A DNA stretch of 64,000 bases from Caprimulgus europaeus (lineage: Eukaryota > Chordata > Aves > Caprimulgiformes > Caprimulgidae), in NCBI GenBank assembly GCA_907165065.1, contig OU015528.1, forward strand, positions 25,688,015 through 25,752,014. The letters are read 5' to 3'. The position numbers and the translations under genes are program-made. A model generated the notes under the pieces. The model ran no database searches. It had not been told where the DNA came from and saw only the letters and a program-made list of their open reading frames with translations. This document shows, in pieces, positions 24,588 through 35,600 of the stretch; the first letter of the stretch is position 1, and every line of letters begins with the position of its first letter.

Positions 24588-26462
24588 GTGAGTTCTGCTT
24601 GTTTAGCTGTCATTCCCTTCTAATTTTGTAAAAACTGCTGTTTTCTTGCACTGAATACAACTGTATCCTAGCTGAGCTAATTAAAATTAATATTTTGAGT
24701 AGTGACTACCTTGATATCAGTACTAGGTACTTATAGATAAGATTCTGAGAAAAAAAAAAGTGACGTAATGTGGAGTATGCATTCTTCTGTTTCGATCCAC
24801 AGATACGCAATCAGAGTGATTTATGAACTGGGGAAAAAAAAAAGGATTAATAATTCATGCATAGGAGCTATTCATGGATTCCTGCTCTGGAATCTTTAAG
24901 CCAGTCATCATTTGTCATTGTTGCATATATTATTCAGTATAGAGGAACTTATTGTTTTATAGTTAATAAGAGCATATTTTGACAAGATTTTTTAGTACAT
25001 GTTAACATGTCTAAAGAAAGCTGGTGTAGGAAAATTTGAGGAAGATGCAGATAGCCAGAAAACAATTATTTTATTATTTTAAATCCTTCCTGATAGATTC
25101 TTGAAGTTTTACTATATCTTACAATTATACTCTAAAATACCATGATTCCGTCTTAATGGCTTTTGGCCATAAGTTAGTAGTGCATTTTTTACCTGTCATT
25201 TTTCGTAACTCCTAAAGAACAATTCAAAATGGGTGGTTGCATTTTGCAACTGTTTTTGTGGAATAATAAATGCTAATTTAGCAGTAAAGAAACAACATAT
25301 AGCAGGCAGAATAAGCTGTTTCAATTTTGATATTTGTCCTCAAAACTTTAAAGGCTTAGCATAGTGTTAGGAATTAATAGAGCCCCAGCACAGGGTACTT
25401 ACTACATGTTTATCTGCAAAACTGGTTAATTTTAATGTTATTTTATTTCTTATTCTTTTAAATTGCCTTAAGAAATAGGCAAAAAAAACCAGATCCAAAT
25501 GAGAGCTTTGCCTAAAATAGGACTTGGGCTAACCTTAGGTATCCGAGTCCAAATCCCCAGAGGACCTCTGGTATTGACCATTTTTACTGGAGGTTTCTAA
25601 TACAGTAGGCATTTTCTCTGACTAATAGTTCCCTGGGTTCCTACACTGATTTTATTCCATCTTCAAACATTCCCATTCTTACCAGCCAGTTATATACCTA
25701 ACGTGCATCACAGCCTGGAAGTGCCTGTCTCCACTCTTTGTGTAATGAGCCTACACAGAGTGGTTGTGCTTGTAACTTAGACTTCTCTGTAAAATGCTAT
25801 AATTAGATGGGATGAATGTATTGCTTCACCTAAACCCTCAGAAGAGTTCAGTCTCCTGCATGTGTTTAGGGAATAAATGTCTCATGCATATGTATAAGAG
25901 CAGTCCTGTGGCAAAATGTAGTATGGTCTCAGCTGTTTTTTCTTTTTAAGATACAATCAGAGGATGGGGTACCTGTCTTTTTACGTGGAGCACTCACCCA
26001 AGAACTGGGAGACCTGACTTTCAGCCCAATAGGGTTGAGGTTTTTTTCTGCCTCTCAGAGGAGTTCCCTACATGTTATAGCGTAAGCTAAATTGTGGGAG
26101 GGTGTGTCAGGGGTGACTCCCAGCTTTGAAGACAGGTCATTGTGTCAAAACCAGTCCTTTTAAAAGAACACGTGAGGCCCTGCTCTGTCTTCTCAAATGA
26201 CAAGTGTATGCATTTCTTGCATGGGAATATATAGGGCTGCAACATGGCAATGCAAATGAACTTCTAGGTAGTACTGTGAAGTTCCTGTAGCAGATTTCAC
26301 ACTTCGACAGGATAGAGTATGAAGTGTGAGAAATGTGACTGCTAAGCAAGTGAATTCTGTCTGGAGAGTAGGTTCAGATCTATAACCTAAATTATTGAGA
26401 AGACATGGTGACTGACTTTTGACAATTTAATCCTGGCTTTATTTTTTACCTCTTTCTTACAG

Positions 26463-26600
26463 TCACAATCCGATTTAACAGAAATAACCATTGCTCTCAG
26501 ACAGGAGTCAAGAAGTCAGTCAGTAATTCATGCTTTGTGGTGGGCTTTCAGAGTAGCCCAAACTCTGTATTACACAGAAAGAAACAGTAAACTTTTATGA
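26463..26600 (+). other. Candidate terminal exon (plus strand)
   Basis: A strong acceptor (TTTTTTACCTCTTTCTTACAG) is followed by 45 open codons and TGA at 26598-26600. The peptide starts SQSDLTEITIALRQ and ends LYYTERNSKLL. It begins in phase 0, which matches the phase-0 end of the candidate exon at 24520-24587, so the two could be joined. The product is not recognised. An open run of this length behind a good acceptor can occur by chance, and no polyadenylation signal lies close downstream. Confidence 0.15.
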
Positions 26601-27356
26601 AGTCGCCATCATCTTCACAGGCTTGCCAGGAACACAGGGAACACTCCTGAGCAGTTTTGATGCCAGTCAAGTACTCTTAAATCTTGTTTTCTATAGAATC
26701 AAATTTGTGCGCAGTGAATTTCCAAGCATGCTCCACAACGTAGTGCCGAAGACATACGTAGACATCTAAATTTAGGCATTAGGTCAAATGTTAAAATGTC
26801 ATCAGTTGGATAGTGTAGATCCTATGAAGTTGTGTGAATGATTCATCTCTATGGCCTCAGTCATATTTAAGTGTTGGGTGGATAACATAATGTGCTGATG
26901 TACACCATGGAAAAGATCTGCATGTGTAATTAGCAGACACTGAGACTGTGGGTGTAATAACTGGTGGGATTGCTCTTCAGTCAGTGCAAATAATACAGGC
27001 AATAATAACAACAAGATTTCAGTACATTGCTCCTTTTGAGTGTTTCTAGTGAGACTGAGCACTCCCTTGTGCTCCCTTTGGGGCCCATGTCAGCCTATCC
27101 AAAGCAACTTTGGACTTACTGGGTGTCTCATGCCACCTCCTACACTTCCTTTCCCGCTGCATCAAGTGAATGCTACCTCCCTCTTCAAAGTATGCTGGCT
27201 GTTTTTTGTTCTCCTCTCCTGCCTAATAATCCAAGTGTCCGTTAGAAACCTATTGCTTTTTCCTCACTTCTACTTACCATGATCAGTCTCATTTACTCCT
27301 TCTTAAAACTAGGTCCAAGTTGGTTTTGGTCTAAATTTCCTTGCTGCCTTATGCAG

Positions 27357-27451
27357 AAAAAATGTCTGGGACAGCAGTACTGTCCTGTTATATGTGTGAA
27401 GGTGCTTGTTCACAGCAGAGTCAAGGTCTTTATGAAAGAGAAGAGAAACAG
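27357..27451 (+). other. Candidate exon with possible start codon (plus strand)
   Basis: A pyrimidine-rich acceptor (TTTCCTTGCTGCCTTATGCAG) and a strong donor (AACAG|GTGAGT) bound 95 nt. One frame is open across it and includes an ATG at 27362 in a purine-rich context (AAAAATGTC). From that ATG the peptide starts MSGTAVLSCYMCEG and ends YEREEKQ, leaving phase 0. It could be a first coding exon or an internal one. No homologue comes to mind, and no promoter is recognisable upstream. Confidence 0.2.
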
Positions 27452-30117
27452 GTGAGTTTTCCAGTCACTGAAAGTGTCAGAGAGGAGGGGGCCTCCCCAT
27501 GACATAGTGTTGCTGTAGTGTTTCCTTGTGTAAAATACGTGAGTAAGGAAAAATTACTGCCAATTTTACTGTAGCTTAAGACAGAAGCAATGAGCAACTT
27601 CTGGTCTTAAAGATCTGAGAAAGTATATTAAGACAAAACTTAATATACTGGGTATATATACAAGGATGGGCCCTTGTAGACTAATTACTTTTCTTAGTTA
27701 TTTCTGAAAGGTATAGATGGTTGGAAGTGGAGGAATTATTCACATGAGCTGTGTTCCAGTGTGACTTGTGAATGAACTGGGATGACATTTTAGTATCTTT
27801 TTCAGGTGATGACATCTAGTTCTGCTGACATGAAAAGGCATAAGGGCATTTCCTCAAGGTGCCTTTGTGTTGCTTTGCCAGTAACTGAAAACAGGCTTTC
27901 CCACCCAACTGCATCTGCTCTTTCTGTTACTGTAAAATTGACCAACCTATAGCTTTTCAGCCACATGCATCTCATGGGATGGTTCAGGTGTCGCTCCAGT
28001 GCTGTGTCTGTCATGGCTAAAACAAAAACTGCTGTGGGGGAGGCAAGCCAGGAGGGCTCCGACGGCAGCATTCCACATCATCCTAGAAACGTATTGTAAA
28101 TCCAGCTCAGCATATCCAAAATATAAGTCTTCTACCTAGAAACAGTTTTCACCTTCCCATTGTGCTGTGTGTCCTTTAGCTTTCAGTTTTACATATAGAT
28201 ACAGAAAGGTTTACTAGCTTTCTATTGATGGTTTGACAATTATCCGTGAATAATGTAAAAAGGAACATTTAGTAGATCTCAAAGCACTTGGTTCAATACC
28301 TCTTCAGACTATTTAGGCAAGACAGAGATTATATAATGCTAATGTAAAGTTATAAAAATAATAAATATCAATAGAAGGGGTAGTGCTTTTACCTCTTGCT
28401 TCTCACAACTGTAATAGAAGGAATAGTCATAGGAAACTACAAATCATAAAGGTAAAAATTATGATTAAAAATTATAACCTTTGAAACTGGTGCACAATAA
28501 ACTGGCAGAACTAAGTGACACACATACCACTAAGGAGAAAATAATGAGGGATAAATAATGCCTAGTAATGCTGTCTGATATTTATGATCATCAGGCTGAA
28601 GATTCAGAGGGCAGAATTGTTGAACTCTGGCATTGGTTAGCTAATAATGATGTTGGATTGGAAAGTAATTCCTGGGAATGCATCAGTAAACAGTTGTCCA
28701 CTTAAGGGGTTTTAAAGCTTTATCTACTGCTTATGATAATACAGAATGTGAAATAAGTCAACTTGTACCACAGCCCCATCACATGTGGTTGTTGTTTTTA
28801 GGATGACAGAGGATAGGAATGGACTGGAGAAATAAACTTCAGAAATGTACAGAAGCAGACACATAGCATATGACTCGGCAGGATGCCTCAGGGTAGGGAA
28901 TCTATGCTGAGGAGCCACAGGTGAAACATTATGCTTTGTGTCAGAGGAGCATTTTGGGGGACAGATAATAGCAGTAACTGGATGAATTGTTTCAGTGTTT
29001 TTCTAATACCCATAGCAGCACCGAGAATTGTGTGTCCTGAGGAAAGGACATTAAATACAACTGAGCTATGGAGTTCACTACCTGGTTTTGGCTGATGGAA
29101 GAGACTGGCAATCTCCTAAGCCATTTGATACACCTTGTTTCCAAGACTAAGAAGAACTATGTCGTTTCTGGAGTTTGATTTAATACATTTAAGAGTAAGG
29201 TGGATTATGCAGGTTTTCCAAGTCCTGTGTTATAGCTAGTAACACCTCATTAATATTTTTTTTGAGACTACTATATCTGCACAATCGATAAACATTGCTT
29301 TCAGTTCTGCCCCTGAAATGTGTCCTGTGCAGAGCTGGTAACGTGTTTTTTTCCTGTCAGATGCTTAAATGACTTCAGTAATTTCAGACATCTAGACACC
29401 TATTCTTTCTAGTAGGATTGTCACAGGAGTGTCCTGCTTTAAGATTCAGTTCTCAGAAGGGGCAGACACTGGCTTAAATTTGCAGCTCCAGCAACAGATT
29501 TGTAATGCTTGTTTGATGAAAAGGATTTAGCAAACCGAGTCACTGTAGTCTACAGAGAAAAGTACAGCTAGGTGGTCTTCTTGCTTCATTATAGTGAACT
29601 AAAAATTACACATGAAATTTCTCAAGTATGGACAAGGGAGCAGAAGATTTAAGCTGCTTAAGTAGAGCAGATTACTTGTGGGGGGAAAACTTCCAGTACA
29701 ACTATGCATTGGAAACCTCTATGTGGCACACCTCCAAATGCTGCAGTCTCCATTTTCACCAAAAGTCACTATGATGACCTTCAAGAGACCTTTTGAGATC
29801 CATCTTGTTTGGGGGATGATACAGAGGGAATGTGACACATTGCTTTCTGTTCTGCTCCACCATTGTTTGGTACTTCTTTCCATAATTGGTCTGTCTTTTT
29901 TCTATTAATCAAAATGAAATTTTAGTCATCGCTTATTTATAGAAAGATTTGAAAAGGTTTGGGTTTTAAAAAAAAAAAAACTACAAATCACAAATCAGAT
30001 GAAGCTTTATGTTTGTTTTTTTCCTTCTTTCACCTCTTTTCCAGGCTGAGTGTCTTTCAGTTTGAGATTTATTTATGTTTTTGGTTTTTTTTACTTATGT
30101 GCACTGCAGTACACCTG

Positions 30118-30367
30118 TGTGGTGGGTTGATCCTGGCTAGAGGCCGGATGCCCACCAAAGCCCACTCTATCACTCCCCCTCCTCAACTAGGCAGAGGGGA
30201 GAAAAATATAATGAAGAGGTCGTGGGTGGACATAAGGACAGAGAGAGATCACTCACCAAAAAGTGTTGGGTCAGACATGGGGGAAGCTTCTGTCAGCTTC
30301 TCTCACAGAAGCCACCCCCATGTTCCCCCCCACTGCTACCAAAACCTTGCCATGCAAACCCAATACA
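30118..30367 (-). mobile_element. Solo LTR of a third endogenous retrovirus family, internally shortened (family C, copy 1)
   Basis: A 250-bp LTR. On the minus strand it begins TGTATTGGGTTTGCATGGC and ends CAACCCACCACA. Both ends match a bird LTR family I remember as about 1 kb long, but the middle is missing. The left part (through ATCACTCACC) joins the right part (GACATGGGGGAAGC) near 30262-30270, so the TATA box and polyadenylation signal are absent. Flanks ACCTG (30113-30117) and ACCTG (30368-30372) are a perfect 5-bp target-site duplication, so both outer ends are original and the loss is internal. The element cannot act as a complete LTR promoter. Open frames across it are shadows. Confidence 0.9.
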
Positions 30368-30535
30368 ACCTGTCAGGAAATACATGTGTGTGTGTATAAA
30401 TAATATATTTCTACCATACTGTATTGAAAAACAGTATGATTTCCCCAAGAAGTGGTTTGAGTTGACCTGACTTCTTAGTTGCACTGTCATGTGTATTGTT
30501 GCTTTCCACAATGTTGGCTACAACAATATTTACAG

Positions 30536-30590
30536 AGTGAAATGGACTGCTAAAGCCCTCCAGAAGTTCTCCAAGCCCCTATGTGATGAG
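30536..30590 (+). other. Candidate 55-nt exon (plus strand)
   Basis: Acceptor ATATTTACAG and donor GATGAG|GTAAGG bound a stretch open in one frame. The peptide starts VKWTAKALQKF and ends SKPLCDE. The frame stays open upstream for about 25 further codons, so the segment could also be a decayed coding fragment not bounded by these sites. It is not recognised. The acceptor pyrimidine tract is weak. Confidence 0.15.
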
Positions 30591-30937
30591 GTAAGGGTTA
30601 CTGCTTGACAATTCAAGGACTGTGTCAGAGCCAACCAGCATTAAAATGTTATGCCACATGAATTGCAGTGACATGTAAATTGCCACTGATACAACTGGTC
30701 ACATAGACATTTTACTAATAATTTTCCAGATATTCCAAATACTGATTTTGACATTTGGATACAGAAATACGAATATATGGGTATGTTTAACTCTGAATTT
30801 AAAGATTAATGTCAATATGGCAAAACAGCACTGGCTTACCTTAAAGATCTCTATGCAAAGTGTACCTTATGGAGTGGAATAAGAATTACCCCCTTGGAAA
30901 TTCTAGTTTCTTTTAACAGATTAGTAAGAAAATGTCT

Positions 30938-30979
30938 TCTAGAAGCATCTCTTAAGGTGCATCTAGAAGCATCTCTTAA
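30938..30979. repeat. Short direct repeat, 24-bp period
   Basis: The 18-base unit TCTAGAAGCATCTCTTAA occurs at 30938-30955 and again, identical, at 30962-30979. This is a local tandem duplication. Confidence 0.9.
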
Positions 30980-33901
30980 TTTGAATTTGAAAGAGATTCT
31001 TGCAGTAGTGGACAAGCATCAAAAATTGAATCCAAGCCTGTATTTATGCAAGATTTTGTTTCTGACAGTCAGTTTATGTTTTTCAGGAAAACATAAGCAC
31101 TTGGTACAGTTCAAATATTTAAACTAGGACTTGTGACATTTTGGGGGTGCTCCTGGTGGGGAAGCTCAGGGAAAATTAAAATTTAATAGCTTTAGTTTTA
31201 AGGTTTTGCTAATTCATTTTAACTTTTCTGAATATTCCTCTTTCAAAAAACCCTATGGAATTCATTGTCTGAATACTGTTTGCAGAAATAGTATCTTCTG
31301 ACTGCCACGCTATAGATCCACCTTTATGTTATAGTGACAGCTACTCCTTGCTGTCACCAATTTGAATTACAAAGGTATACCCTTTGTGGGCATGGTTTCT
31401 ATTGGATGCACTACATGACTGTGTACAGAGCCTTTAAAATATTTTCCATTTCCATAAGACATGCCTGTTTGGTTTTTTATTTTTTTTAAACTAAATTAGG
31501 AAATTTTAAATATATATGTGAAAAAACTCTTAAATAGGTTCTGAATTCCATGCAAAAGAGTAATTAGCTTTGCCAGCATGATCAGTGGCAGTCCTGTTCC
31601 ATGTTGTGACAAAACCAGGACCTTTTCTCACTGTGACACGCAGCCCCATGTTACTATGCTGAAAGTAATGCATCATAATTCCATTACTCCAAATAACATA
31701 TTTTCTAGACATAAAATTACAAAAATCTCACTAGAAATCTTACCTGCCCATGTTTGTAGGTGCACAACATGTTTCTGTGCAGTTGGACACCACAGGTGAG
31801 TTCAGTGTAATTGTAGCGTGAATTTCACAATTTTTGAGTATTTGCGGTTTAATTTATCATGAAAAAAACACAGAAATGCAAATGTAATTTAAAAAAAATC
31901 TTACTTTCAGATTCTGATGCATGTTTAAATTTGCCATTATGTTGTCCGTGCTATTAAATACTTTTTTTTTTCCCATTACTCTTGTTTTTTTGTTTTCTAC
32001 GAAAGATCATAAAATGCTTATGCTTTATGCTTATAAAATTTGGTAAACAGTTGCCTGTAACTACAGAAAATCTTCAGTGCATAAAGGTGGCATTGATTCT
32101 TCACATTTAACCCTGTCAGATCATTTTTGTGTCTGACTTCCCAATATGCAAAGTAGAAATACTGATGCTTCTTTTTTTCTGAAGTACTTTGATATTGCTG
32201 ATGGAAAGCAGTATATGAAAGCCTGATATTAATATCATTATGTACTCATACGTCATGGAAGGTACTGCCAGGTTTGATTATTACTGGGTGATATTCTGCT
32301 CCAGTCAGAGGACACTGCAGTCATGATTTTATTTATAAGTATTTCTATAGCAGTTAATATCAGCCTGCTTTCATTAAGACCTTTTTTGATTTGATTAGAC
32401 TAAGGGAAAATTTATTGACTTCTCTATGTCACTAATTACTCTAAATTTAAAATATGTTAGGAATATTGTTCCTGAGCAAAAGTTAGTATTTGTTAATGAG
32501 TTAGCTGCATTCATGGTAGTGTAGGCTACTTACTGTGTGTCACTGATACTTTGTTTTTCTGCAGGCGAAAATTCAGAAATCTTAGGTCATTTCTGCAGTG
32601 ATACTTTTTGTCATCTTAACATGGTTTTCATTACACTTAATCTTTTGATTAATTTGCTGACTTTGGTTCATTCACCCATCTTTCATAGGCTGGGGCTGAG
32701 CCACATTTTTTCATCTAAGTTATCCTCATGCTTTTTGGGTGTTTGATACTTCAGTTCTGTAAATCACTCCATCCACTTTACAAGGACAGAAAGTTCAAAG
32801 CTTCAGTGTGTCTAGTTTTCATCTCAAAAATTGTAGTTTAAATCTGTTTCCCAAATTTCTTAGGCATTTGCTAGATTTCAGTAGCAGATAATTTTTTTTT
32901 TTTCCATCAGATTCTTATTCCTTATTTTATTCCTCCTTTTACCTCATATAGATAAATTGTACTGATTTAATAATTCCAAAAACTACAGTAACAAACATAT
33001 CAGTGGAAGTTATTGAATAAGCACTAAATAAAGTCACTTTGTTCATTGCTAATAGTAAACATTCAGGGCATGACTAACTGCTTTTTTTAGTTCACCTTTT
33101 TGTAAAACAGATAAAGGTTATTTTCATCTCTAGCATTTCTGGCTGATCACTGTGTTCCATGTCAGAGAGAGGCTTGAATAATCTCTTTGAAGGCAGTATT
33201 GAGGCAAAGAATTAGCATTCTCTCCAGCTGGACTCCACTGCACACAGGTTGGTTTCTCATTTGTTGTGGCAGTGTTTTCATTAGGTCAGCTGAGAAGCTG
33301 CCCTTCTCTCCTTCAGAATGCAAAATGAGCAGGGAATGGAGGGAAATGAAATTATAGAAATAAAGGTTAGATAATGTGTGTCAATTAACCATGAAAGCAT
33401 TGATATTTAATCTTAGACAAGTTTTAATAATTTGTATGTGCATACATGAAAACATTTCATACACGTTAAGCTTTCTTATAAATGAGGACAGTGTGTCTCT
33501 CACTGGTTTAAAATAACACTGCTGTCACTGGGCCAAATGTAAGCTTTACGTCTGAACATGAGGAATCAAAATGCAGATGGTTGAGTTCAGAGATTCTAAA
33601 CATGATTCTGCAAGTGCACCTACCAATGGAGATGCTCCCTGTCATTTTTTAAATTGTATGCTGTAGCTGATTTTTCCTTGTGTTTTCCAAGCCTAGACTT
33701 CTTACCTTTGAGATTTGTGTTACAGTTCATCAAAGTTTCTTCAGTTTTGAAAGGGTATCTTAAGAGGTGTTTCCCACTAAAATAGTAGAACTGTTGGTCC
33801 CAAATACTGTGTCAGTATCTCTAAATGATTTGAGAGTCAAGTTGTGTATTGTGTGAGATGTCTCTGCTTTAAACAGTTACTGCTCTTCAACTCTTTAGAG
33901 T

Positions 33902-33923
33902 TATATATATATATATATATATA
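33902..33923. repeat. (TA)n microsatellite
   Basis: Eleven TA units followed by a degenerate CATACACATAGATACATA tail. Probably length-polymorphic. Confidence 0.9.
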
Positions 33924-34179
33924 CATACACATAGATACATATCTACCTTGGAGATGCGTCTTTTGATGTAGCTTCTTGAAGCCAGAGGGGGAAACTCACG
34001 TACAGTTAACAATTAAAATTCAGTTTGGACAGTAGGCAAAGCCACAAATGTTTTGTGTTGGATTTACAGTTTACCCTCTCTTTGTGAACTGTGGAAACAA
34101 AAACTGTAGAAAGTTATCTATATGCAGTAAGATTAGACAGCAAACTAGATGAGGAAATGATCACCTCTCTTGATTCTCT

Positions 34180-34893
34180 TGTGGTGGTTTTAGCTGCAGC
34201 CGGAAGGTGAAACCATGCAGTTGTTCACCCATTCTCCCCACTCCAGTTGGATGGAGGAAAGAAAATGCAACAAAGGGGCTCATGGGTCAAAATGAGAGCA
34301 GGGAGGGCTCACTCACCAATTATGGTCATGGGCAAAACAGACTTGACTTGTGGAATAAAAATCAATTTAATTTGTTACCAATTATTCAGAGTAGAATAAT
34401 GAGACATAAAAAACACATCTTAAAACACCTTCCCTCCATCCTTCTTCCTGGGCTCAAATTACTTTGCTCCCAATTTCTCTACCTCCTCCTCCTGCAGTGG
34501 CACAGGGGAGATGGGGAATGGGGGTGGCAGTCACTTCATCTGACTCTCCTTTTCTCCTCAGGGGAACAGCTTCTTGCACTCTCCAGTCTGGCATGGGGTC
34601 CCTCCCATGGGCTAAAAGAGTTCAGGAACAAAGTGTTCCAACATGGGCTTCCCATGGGGTCATTAACTTCTTCATGGAGTCCTTCATGGGCTGGAGACAG
34701 GTCTCCACTCCAGCAGACTTCCTCCCCCAGCTCTGGTGTGAGTGTCTCTAGGATCTTCCTCTCTGTCATGAGCTCTCCACATAGTCACAGCTGCCCTCAG
34801 GCAGAGCCTGCTATTCCAGTGTGGAGTCCTCCATGGGCTACATGTGGGTATCTGCTATGCTGTTAACCTCTATGGACTGCAGGTGAATCTCCG
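34180..34893 (-). mobile_element. Truncated LTR of the third endogenous retrovirus family (family C, copy 2)
   Basis: About 714 bp on the minus strand. The 3' end of the LTR (plus-strand TGTGGTGGTTTTAGCTGC) aligns with the copy at 30118, and both share the GCTCACTCACCAA landmark region. It retains the section missing there: the ATTAAA signal (plus-strand TTTAAT at 34366-34371) and the repeated GC-rich units with TCCATGGGCT / CCCATGGGGTC that mark this family's middle. The 5' part, which carries the TATA region and the TGTATTGGG start, is absent, and the match stops near 34893. Boundaries on that side are approximate, and no target-site duplication can be tested. A 219-residue plus-strand frame at 34207-34866 is antisense to the LTR and is not a gene. 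Confidence 0.85.
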
Positions 34894-35159
34894 CATAAAT
34901 CAGATGAAATAAAAATTTACAGTGTGTTTAAATTTATTTGGAAAGACTTCTCTTACAATTAATTTGTCTTGCTGTCAACCTGTTATTTCCAGTGCTTTCT
35001 AAGTGGTTTCTCAGTGACTGAGATTTGCCAGTTCTCTTGGTTGGAATAAGGTGTACACAACACGAGGTCTGTGGACAAACAGAGACTTCCATTTCACAAC
35101 TAGGCTTGTCAATAAGTAGTTAGGAAACAGAAATGCTTAATATTTGCCATGCATATGAG

Positions 35160-35600
35160 ATGTAGGCTTTGCATTACTTACTGGAAGAAAGTATAATAGA
35201 GTAAGAGAGAGAGAGAGGAAGAGAAAAAGAATATGACAAGAGATCACTGGTCTGGTTCCAACACTGGTTCAGCCAATGAGGGAGTCCTCTGGTCTGTAGG
35301 AGCACCAATCTGGAAATTGTTTCTTCTTCTTCTTTTCCTTCTTTTTTCTCTCCCACTTTCTGGCACTTGCCATTCCCTTTTATGTCCTCCATTCTTGTGA
35401 GTGTTTGAGACATTTCTCAGAAAGACTCAGGAGACTTCCACCCTCTGTTCTCTTATTGAGTTTCATCTCCTTGCCATTGTCTTTATCTTTGAGCCAATAG
35501 TCCTTTGTTTCAGGGGATTACAAGATAGCCATGGTGCCAGAACTGTTTGTTCAGATTGTTTGTTCTTCCAGTTGGTCTCCTACAAACAATTACTTGCTAG
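35160..35600 (-). mobile_element. Possible LTR fragment, minus orientation
   Basis: The stretch has features of an LTR read on the minus strand: a TATA-like CATAAAAGGG (plus-strand CCCTTTTATG at 35375-35384), a long pyrimidine/purine-skewed section with GAGA repeats at 35205-35218, and a text layout that resembles bird LTRs as I remember them. I could not place TG...CA ends or a target-site duplication, and no second copy is in the window. It may instead be unique sequence. Confidence 0.33.

Larger units (their letters stand above)
20573..30117. other. Unique non-coding DNA with candidate exons
   Basis: No named repeat is recognised. Contents are an A tract near 24751 and another near 24834-24843, a 22-bp partial tandem repeat at 23645-23680, a GC-richer stretch at 22500-22720 with frames open on both strands, and candidate plus-strand exons at 24520-24587, 26463-26600 and 27357-27451. 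An A tract at 29969-29980 precedes the family C LTR; the five bases before that LTR are its target-site duplication. Confidence 0.5.
30373..34179. other. Unique AT-rich non-coding DNA
   Basis: No gene is recognised. Contents are a candidate 55-nt exon at 30536-30590, a 24-bp-period direct repeat at 30938-30979, poly(T) runs near 31963-31972 and 32891-32902, and a (TA)n microsatellite at 33902-33923. Open frames are 77 residues or shorter. Confidence 0.55.

Noticed and set aside
29959-30511. Three overlapping open frames on both strands
   Set aside because: They cover the shortened family C LTR and its flank, and have no recognisable protein content.
34207-34866. 219-residue plus-strand open frame, the longest in the window
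   Set aside because: It lies wholly within, and antisense to, the family C LTR at 34180-34893. Its proline/serine-rich content reflects the LTR's GC-rich repeats.
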